Below are positions 20,800 to 24,629 of a stretch of DNA of 24,629 bases, piece after piece. Where the stretch lies: contig DATBJR010000071.1 of the NCBI GenBank assembly GCA_036556325.1, positions 1 through 24,629 of the forward strand, in the 5' to 3' direction. Origin of the DNA: DASSCW01 sp036556325 (GTDB lineage Bacteria > Chloroflexota > Limnocylindria > QHBO01). The position numbers and the translations under genes were made by a program. A model generated the notes under the pieces. That model saw only the letters and a list, made by a program, of their open reading frames with translations, was not told the origin of the DNA and did no database searches. Positions within the stretch are counted from its first letter, which is position 1, and each line of letters begins with the position of its first letter.

Positions 20800-22893
20800 T
20801 CACGCCGCATCCCCGTCCGCCTCGGCCGAGGTGAACTCGTCACGCAGGCGCCGCAGCCCGGGGCGCCGCTCGAGCTCGACGTCGGCGGCAATCAGCCCGG
20901 TGGCCAGCTCACGTGCCCGCTCGGCGAGCGCCAGGTGCCGGGGCTCGAACAGCGACGCCACCCGCAGCGGCGGCAGCCCCGACTGGCGCGTGCCGAGCAG
21001 GTTCCCCGCACCGCGCAGCCGGAGGTCCTCCTCCGCGATCTGGAAGCCGTCCGATGAGCCACGGACCACCGCCAGGCGCTCCTGCGACCGCTCATCGCCG
21101 GCGTCCGAGAGAAGGATGCAGAACGACCGATGCGGCCCGCGCCCGACTCGGCCGCGCAGCTGGTGCAGCTGGGCGAGGCCGAACCGCTCGGCGTCCTCGA
21201 TGAGCATGACGCTCGCGTTCGGCACGTCAATCCCGACCTCGATGACCGTGGTGGCCACCAGCACGTCGAGCTCGCCGAGGGCGAAGCGCTGCATGGTGGC
21301 GTCGCGGTCGTCGGCGCGCTGCTGGCCGTGGACGAGGCCGAACCGCAGGGCGGGCAGCGCCGCCCGCAGTCGTTCCACCTCCGCCTCGGCGCTGGCGACG
21401 GTGAGCGCCTCGCTCTCCGCCACCAGCGGGACGACGACGAACGACTGGCGCCCTGCTGCCGCCTCAGCGGCGATGAACGCCTGGATTCGCGGCAGGGCCG
21501 CACGGCTGCGCAGCTCGGTCCGGATCGGCTGGCGGCCCGGTGGCAGCTCACGCAAGGTCGAGATGGCCAGGTCGCCGTAGAAGGTCAGCGCCAGGGTCCG
21601 CGGGATCGGCGTGGCCGTCAGCGCCAGCAGGTGCGGCTCCAGGTCGGCGCCCTTCGCCTGCAGCGCCGCCCGCTGGCTGACCCCGAAGCGGTGCTGCTCG
21701 TCGACCACCGCCAGGCCCAGCCGCTGGAACTCGACCGCCGCGCTGATGACGGCGTGGGTGCCGATCACCACCTCAGCTTCCCCGACCGCGATGGCATCGT
21801 GGATCTGGCGCTTCTCGGCGCTGCGCAGCGAACCGGAGAGGAACTCGGCGCGCACGCCGAGCGCCGCCAGCAGCGGCTGCAGGCCGGCGTGGTGCTGCCG
21901 CGCCAGGATCTCGGTCGGCGCCATCAGCGCCGCCTGCCAGCCGGCCCGCACCACGCCGGCAAGCGCGACCGCCGCGACCGCCGTCTTGCCGCTGCCGACG
22001 TCGCCCTGCAGCAGCCGCCGCATCGGCCGCTCCGAGGCGAGGTCGGCCATGACCTCGTCCACCGCCCGGCGTTGATCGCCGGTCAGCGCGAACGGCAGCG
22101 CGGCGACCAGGCGGTCGCGCTCCTCGGCCTCCACCCTGACGCGCGCCGCCCGAAGCTCCTCGCGCTCATGCCGGGCCTGGGCCAGGTTCAGCTGCAGCGC
22201 CAGCAGCTCGTCGAACGCCAGCCGGTCCAGGGCCGCCGGCACATCGGCCGCTTCCTCCGGAAAGTGGGCGACGTACAGGGCCTCGGCCAGCGGCGGCAGC
22301 TCACCGCGCTCGCCGGGCTGCAGCGGGTCGTCGACGGCGGGCAGCGCTCGCTCGAGGATCCGGGCCAGCAGCTCGCGGATCCGCTTCTGGGTGACGCCCG
22401 CGGTGAGCCGGTAGACGGGCACCACCCGCCCGGTGTGGATCGATTCCCGTCCGGCGGCGGAGAACTCCGGTGAGACGAATTGCGGCCGCCAGCCGCGCAT
22501 CTGGACCTTGCCGCTGACCAGCAGGTCGTCGCCGGCGCGCAGCCGGTTCTCCACGAAGCGGCGACCGAACCAGACGGCCTCCGCGCTGCCGCTGTCGTCG
22601 GCCAGCTGGGCAACCACCCGCTGCGGCCGCCGGCCGAAGCCCTTCTCGATCTTCACGTCGGTGACGCGGACGCGGGCGGATTGCTTCTCGTCCGGAATCA
22701 GATCGCCAAGCGGCCGAAGCTCGCTGAAGTCGTCGTAGCGGAACGGCAGGTTGAAGAGCGCCGCGCGCGCCGTATCGATGCCCAGCCGCGCCAGCGCGGC
22801 GACACCGCGCCCCAGCTCCGGCATCACGACCCGCAGCGGGCGCTCCAGGTCCTCGGGCGCGAACGGTCGCCGGACAGTCGCGCTCGATTGCAT
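20800..22893 (-). CDS. recG: ATP-dependent DNA helicase RecG
   Basis: RecG remodels stalled replication forks and Holliday junctions. The N-terminal wedge/OB-fold region covers about residues 25-220. The helicase core has the Walker A LQGDVGSGKTAVAA, motif Ia APTEILARQH, the DEQH box VVDEQHRFGV, ALTATPIPRTLALT, VATTVIEVGIDVPNAS, and motif VI QLRGRVGRG. The C-terminus has the RecG-specific LRLRGAGNLLGTRQSG. The ATG at 22891-22893 gives 697 residues; the open frame upstream crosses the divergent rpmB promoter region and has no similarity. There is no clear Shine-Dalgarno, and a near-palindrome lies 6 nt upstream, so a very short leader is possible. Confidence 0.97.
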   Translation of the reverse strand: MQSSATVRRPFAPEDLERPLRVVMPELGRGVAALARLGIDTARAALFNLPFRYDDFSELRPLGDLIPDEKQSARVRVTDVKIEKGFGRRPQRVVAQLADDSGSAEAVWFGRRFVENRLRAGDDLLVSGKVQMRGWRPQFVSPEFSAAGRESIHTGRVVPVYRLTAGVTQKRIRELLARILERALPAVDDPLQPGERGELPPLAEALYVAHFPEEAADVPAALDRLAFDELLALQLNLAQARHEREELRAARVRVEAEERDRLVAALPFALTGDQRRAVDEVMADLASERPMRRLLQGDVGSGKTAVAAVALAGVVRAGWQAALMAPTEILARQHHAGLQPLLAALGVRAEFLSGSLRSAEKRQIHDAIAVGEAEVVIGTHAVISAAVEFQRLGLAVVDEQHRFGVSQRAALQAKGADLEPHLLALTATPIPRTLALTFYGDLAISTLRELPPGRQPIRTELRSRAALPRIQAFIAAEAAAGRQSFVVVPLVAESEALTVASAEAEVERLRAALPALRFGLVHGQQRADDRDATMQRFALGELDVLVATTVIEVGIDVPNASVMLIEDAERFGLAQLHQLRGRVGRGPHRSFCILLSDAGDERSQERLAVVRGSSDGFQIAEEDLRLRGAGNLLGTRQSGLPPLRVASLFEPRHLALAERARELATGLIAADVELERRPGLRRLRDEFTSAEADGDAA

Positions 22894-22917
22894 GGCCCGA
22901 TCGTAGCGTGCTAGGAT
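22888..22917 (+). promoter_or_regulatory. Weak promoter candidate for rpmB
   Basis: TTGCAT (22888-22893), an 18-nt spacer and TAGGAT (22912-22917) are a possible promoter in the recG-rpmB divergent region. The -35 box covers the recG start codon. Matches are modest, so this is a tentative call. Confidence 0.3.
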
Positions 22918-22918
22918 C
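22899..22918. promoter_or_regulatory. 20-bp near-palindrome between recG and rpmB
   Basis: GATCGTAGC-GT-GCTAGGATC has 9-bp arms that match at eight positions. It begins 6 nt from the recG start codon and overlaps the -10 candidates on both strands. This is the geometry of an operator for a dimeric regulator, but the sequence fits no box I can name. Confidence 0.4.
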
Positions 22919-22982
22919 GGCCCAATCCGGCGGCGCCGAGACGGCGATGCGCCGGTTCCTTCATGAATGGAGCTTCCCTCGA

Positions 22983-23174
22983 ATGGCACGTGAGTGCGAG
23001 ATCTGCGGCAAGAAGCCGATCACCGGCTGGAACCCGCAATCGGTCGGGATGAACCGCAAGCGGGCCCTGCGCCGCTGGGTGCCGAACCTGCAGCCGATGG
23101 TCGTCAACCGCGATGGACGCCTCGTGCGGATCAAGGCCTGCTCGCGCTGCCGACGGACCGCCGAAAAGGTCTGA
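22983..23174 (+). CDS. rpmB: 50S ribosomal protein L28, zinc-binding form
   Basis: L28 is a small 50S protein. The 63 residues start ARECEICGKKPITGWN and include KRRWVPNLQP-type and RLVRIKACSRC segments. Two CxxC pairs (CEIC and CSRC) mark the zinc-ribbon (C+) paralogue rather than the zinc-free one. The ATG at 22983 has GGAG about 11 nt upstream; the open frame extends farther upstream without similarity. It is a single-gene unit divergent from recG and ends 9 nt from the convergent dtd stop. Confidence 0.96.
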   Translation: MARECEICGKKPITGWNPQSVGMNRKRALRRWVPNLQPMVVNRDGRLVRIKACSRCRRTAEKV

Positions 23175-23183
23175 TCCCCCGGC

Positions 23184-23645
23184 CTAGCCTCCCGGGCCCA
23201 GGTCACGCGCCGAATCCAGCAGCAGCGTGAACGGTCCGTCGTTGACCAGCTCCACCGCCATCTCGGCCCCGAAGCGCCCCGTCTCGACTCGGTAGCCAGC
23301 CTCGCGCAGGCGCCTCACGAACCGCTCGACGAGCTGTTCGGCCACGTCCGGCAGGGCAGCATCGGTGAAGCCCGGGCGCCGGCCGCGGCGTACATCGGCA
23401 TACAGCGTGAACTGGCTCACGACCAGGAACGCACCGCCGGCATCGGCAATCGCCAGATTGGTGCGGCCGTCCGCATCCCGGAAATAGCGCAACGCGGCGA
23501 GCTTTTCGGCCATGCGATCGGCCAGGTCCGGCGTGTCCCCTTCGGCCACCCCGATCAGGACCAGTGCCCCGGAGCCGATTTCGCCCACCAGTTCGGCATC
23601 CACCCGAACCGCCGCCCGCCCCACGCGCTGGACGAGGAGCCGCAC
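23184..23645 (-). CDS. dtd: D-aminoacyl-tRNA deacylase
   Basis: Dtd removes D-amino acids mischarged on tRNA and acts as a homodimer. The N-terminus MRLLVQRVGRAAVRVD, the signature VVSQFTLYADVRRGRRPGF, and NDGPFTLLLD near the C-terminus match the family; the last corresponds to the usual NDGPVT with its Gly-cis-Pro loop. The 153 residues are the usual length. The GTG start (23643-23645) follows the TAG of the upstream gene with no spacer. In gene order it follows a DUF4015 gene, with which I see no functional link. Confidence 0.97.
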   Translation of the reverse strand: MRLLVQRVGRAAVRVDAELVGEIGSGALVLIGVAEGDTPDLADRMAEKLAALRYFRDADGRTNLAIADAGGAFLVVSQFTLYADVRRGRRPGFTDAALPDVAEQLVERFVRRLREAGYRVETGRFGAEMAVELVNDGPFTLLLDSARDLGPGG

Positions 23646-24629
23646 CTAGGGACCGACGCGAGTGATTCCGGCGTCCTCGCCGTCGCGCGGCGGTCCCAGG
23701 GCCGCCTCGGTGAAGATGGCCTGTGCGTTCCAGATCATCCACCCCACGGTGTGGTTGTCGCGCAGCGCCCGCATCTCTTCGCGGATGTCCGCCGCCGTGT
23801 AGGCGCGGAACGGTCCATAGCCAAAGTCCTGGATCCAGGGCCGGACCCGCATGGGCAGCCCGGCGGCCTCCTTGTTCACCATCTTCAGCGTGTCGTTGAT
23901 GATCGCGTAAGGGTGCTCGTTCGGGTTCGCGTAGCCGAAGGTGTACGGGCCGTAGTGGCTCGGGTAGACCATGGGGCTGAAGTAGTCGACGTACGGCATG
24001 ATCACTTCCGGCCGCTGGCCGATCCCCTGGTCATCCGGCGCAATGAAGCTGATCGGGAAGCAGTCGGCGCTGAAGAAGGTGTGCGTCGTCGCCAGGCGGG
24101 TGCTGACCACGCGGAACAGCCGGCGGATGGCCGGCAGGCGGAACGACTGGGTGTTCGGCAGGTTCGTGTCGGCCACGGCGTAGTCGCCGTCGCTGAAGAA
24201 CCGGACGTAGTCGAGCTGCACCTCGTCGAAGCCCTTGTCCGCGAGGTCACCCGCGATGGCAGCGATGTACTCGGCCACGCCCGGGTTGAACGGGTCCAGC
24301 CAGATGCCGCCCCCATAGTCCTTCCACGGCTGGCCGGTGGCGGCGTTGCGCACCGCCAGCTCGGGACGCGACGCGCCGACGGTGTTGTCCTTCATGACCA
24401 CCATGCGCGCGATGGTGTAGATGCCCCGCGCCTTCAGCTTGGGCAGGAGCTTGGCCAGGTCGAAGATGGGATGCCGATCCGCCCCGGACGCCTTGGCCTC
24501 CGGCAGGTCGGTGGTGTAGTACAGCCAGCCGCCGGTCTCCTTGACGTCGATGACCATGGCGTTGACCTCGGTTCGGTCGATCAGGCGCAGCAGCGCGTCC
24601 AGCCGGCCGGGGCCCTCGAAGACGGCGCC
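23646..24629 (-). CDS. DUF4015 putative glycoside hydrolase, 5' end beyond the window
   Basis: This partial protein (327 visible residues, N-terminus outside the window) matches the DUF4015 family of TIM-barrel proteins predicted to be glycoside hydrolases. It shows TEVNAMVIDVKETGGWLYY, GIYTIARMVVMKDN, GGGIWLDPFNPGVAEYIA, DKGFDEVQLDYVRFFSDG, FSADCFPISF, YFSPMVYPSHY and VRPWIQDFGYG. The Asp residues in QLDYVRF and SADCF sit at barrel strand ends and are candidate catalytic residues by analogy with related clans. The missing N-terminus probably holds a signal sequence or anchor. The substrate is unknown. It is directly followed by dtd. Confidence 0.88.
   Translation of the reverse strand, partial: GAVFEGPGRLDALLRLIDRTEVNAMVIDVKETGGWLYYTTDLPEAKASGADRHPIFDLAKLLPKLKARGIYTIARMVVMKDNTVGASRPELAVRNAATGQPWKDYGGGIWLDPFNPGVAEYIAAIAGDLADKGFDEVQLDYVRFFSDGDYAVADTNLPNTQSFRLPAIRRLFRVVSTRLATTHTFFSADCFPISFIAPDDQGIGQRPEVIMPYVDYFSPMVYPSHYGPYTFGYANPNEHPYAIINDTLKMVNKEAAGLPMRVRPWIQDFGYGPFRAYTAADIREEMRALRDNHTVGWMIWNAQAIFTEAALGPPRDGEDAGITRVGP

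Noticed and set aside
21130..22473. Plus-strand open frame of 447 codons opposite recG
   Set aside because: It is an antisense shadow of a complete, well-conserved helicase.
22894..22989. Upstream extension of recG by 32 codons into rpmB
   Set aside because: It would overlap the rpmB start and regulatory region and has no similarity to RecG.
1..24629. CRISPR array, tRNA, rRNA, insertion sequence, integrase or defence genes
   Set aside because: I looked for spaced repeats, terminal inverted repeats, transposase or integrase motifs and tRNA-like cloverleaf pieces by eye and found none. Nearly all space is taken by conserved housekeeping genes.

Overview
This window is chromosomal housekeeping DNA from a high-GC bacterium, most likely a member of the Chloroflexota (possibly the Limnocylindria/Ellin6529 side). 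That placement is inferred from the very GC-rich codon use, the short EF-Ts, and a DUF177-rpmF-plsX-nusB-acpP-rnc-smc-ftsY-ffh-rpsP-khpA-rimM-trmD-rplS-rnhB-yraN order. It also rests on a coiled-coil gene beside coaD that I recall from Chloroflexota genomes. No marker in the window proves the placement. I see no phage, transposon, CRISPR array, toxin-antitoxin pair, defence gene, rRNA or tRNA.

Layout. (1) 1-3320, minus strand: rpsB-tsf-pyrH-frr-uppS, with a roughly 140-nt structured leader before rpsB; uppS runs off the left edge. (2) 3612-4742, plus strand: a lone secreted LysM/lytic transglycosylase gene with its own promoter, lying between two minus-strand operons. (3) 4749-6294, minus strand: rplS-rnhB-yraN, from a well-formed promoter whose -35 box overlaps the trmD stop codon. 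(4) 6430-18465, minus strand: a nearly continuous run of rpmF, plsX, nusB, acpP, rnc, smc, ftsY, ffh, a DUF3352 gene, rpsP, khpA, rimM and trmD, many with ATGA/GTGA overlaps. (5) 18542-19602, minus strand: a DUF177 gene and an upstream coiled-coil gene. (6) 19765-22893, minus strand: recG-rsmD-coaD. (7) 22983-23174, plus strand: rpmB, divergent from recG. (8) 23184-24629, minus strand: a DUF4015 glycoside-hydrolase-like gene (cut by the right edge) followed by dtd.

The genes work together in translation (S2, S16, L19, L28, L32, EF-Ts, RRF, RimM, TrmD, RsmD, Dtd), membrane protein targeting (Ffh, FtsY), lipid and envelope precursors (PlsX, ACP, UppS, lytic transglycosylase), chromosome organisation and repair (SMC, RecG, RNase HII) and RNA processing (RNase III, NusB, KhpA). 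No gene-free stretch exceeds 300 bases; the longest (3321-3611) holds a divergent promoter pair and the rpsB leader.

I did not find an obviously new multi-gene system. The points most worth a second look are small: a coiled-coil gene whose best start codon is ACG, an RNase III with one catalytic Asp replaced by Ala, mutually exclusive hairpins after coaD, a 20-bp palindrome between recG and rpmB, and a hairpin that occludes the rplS ribosome binding site.
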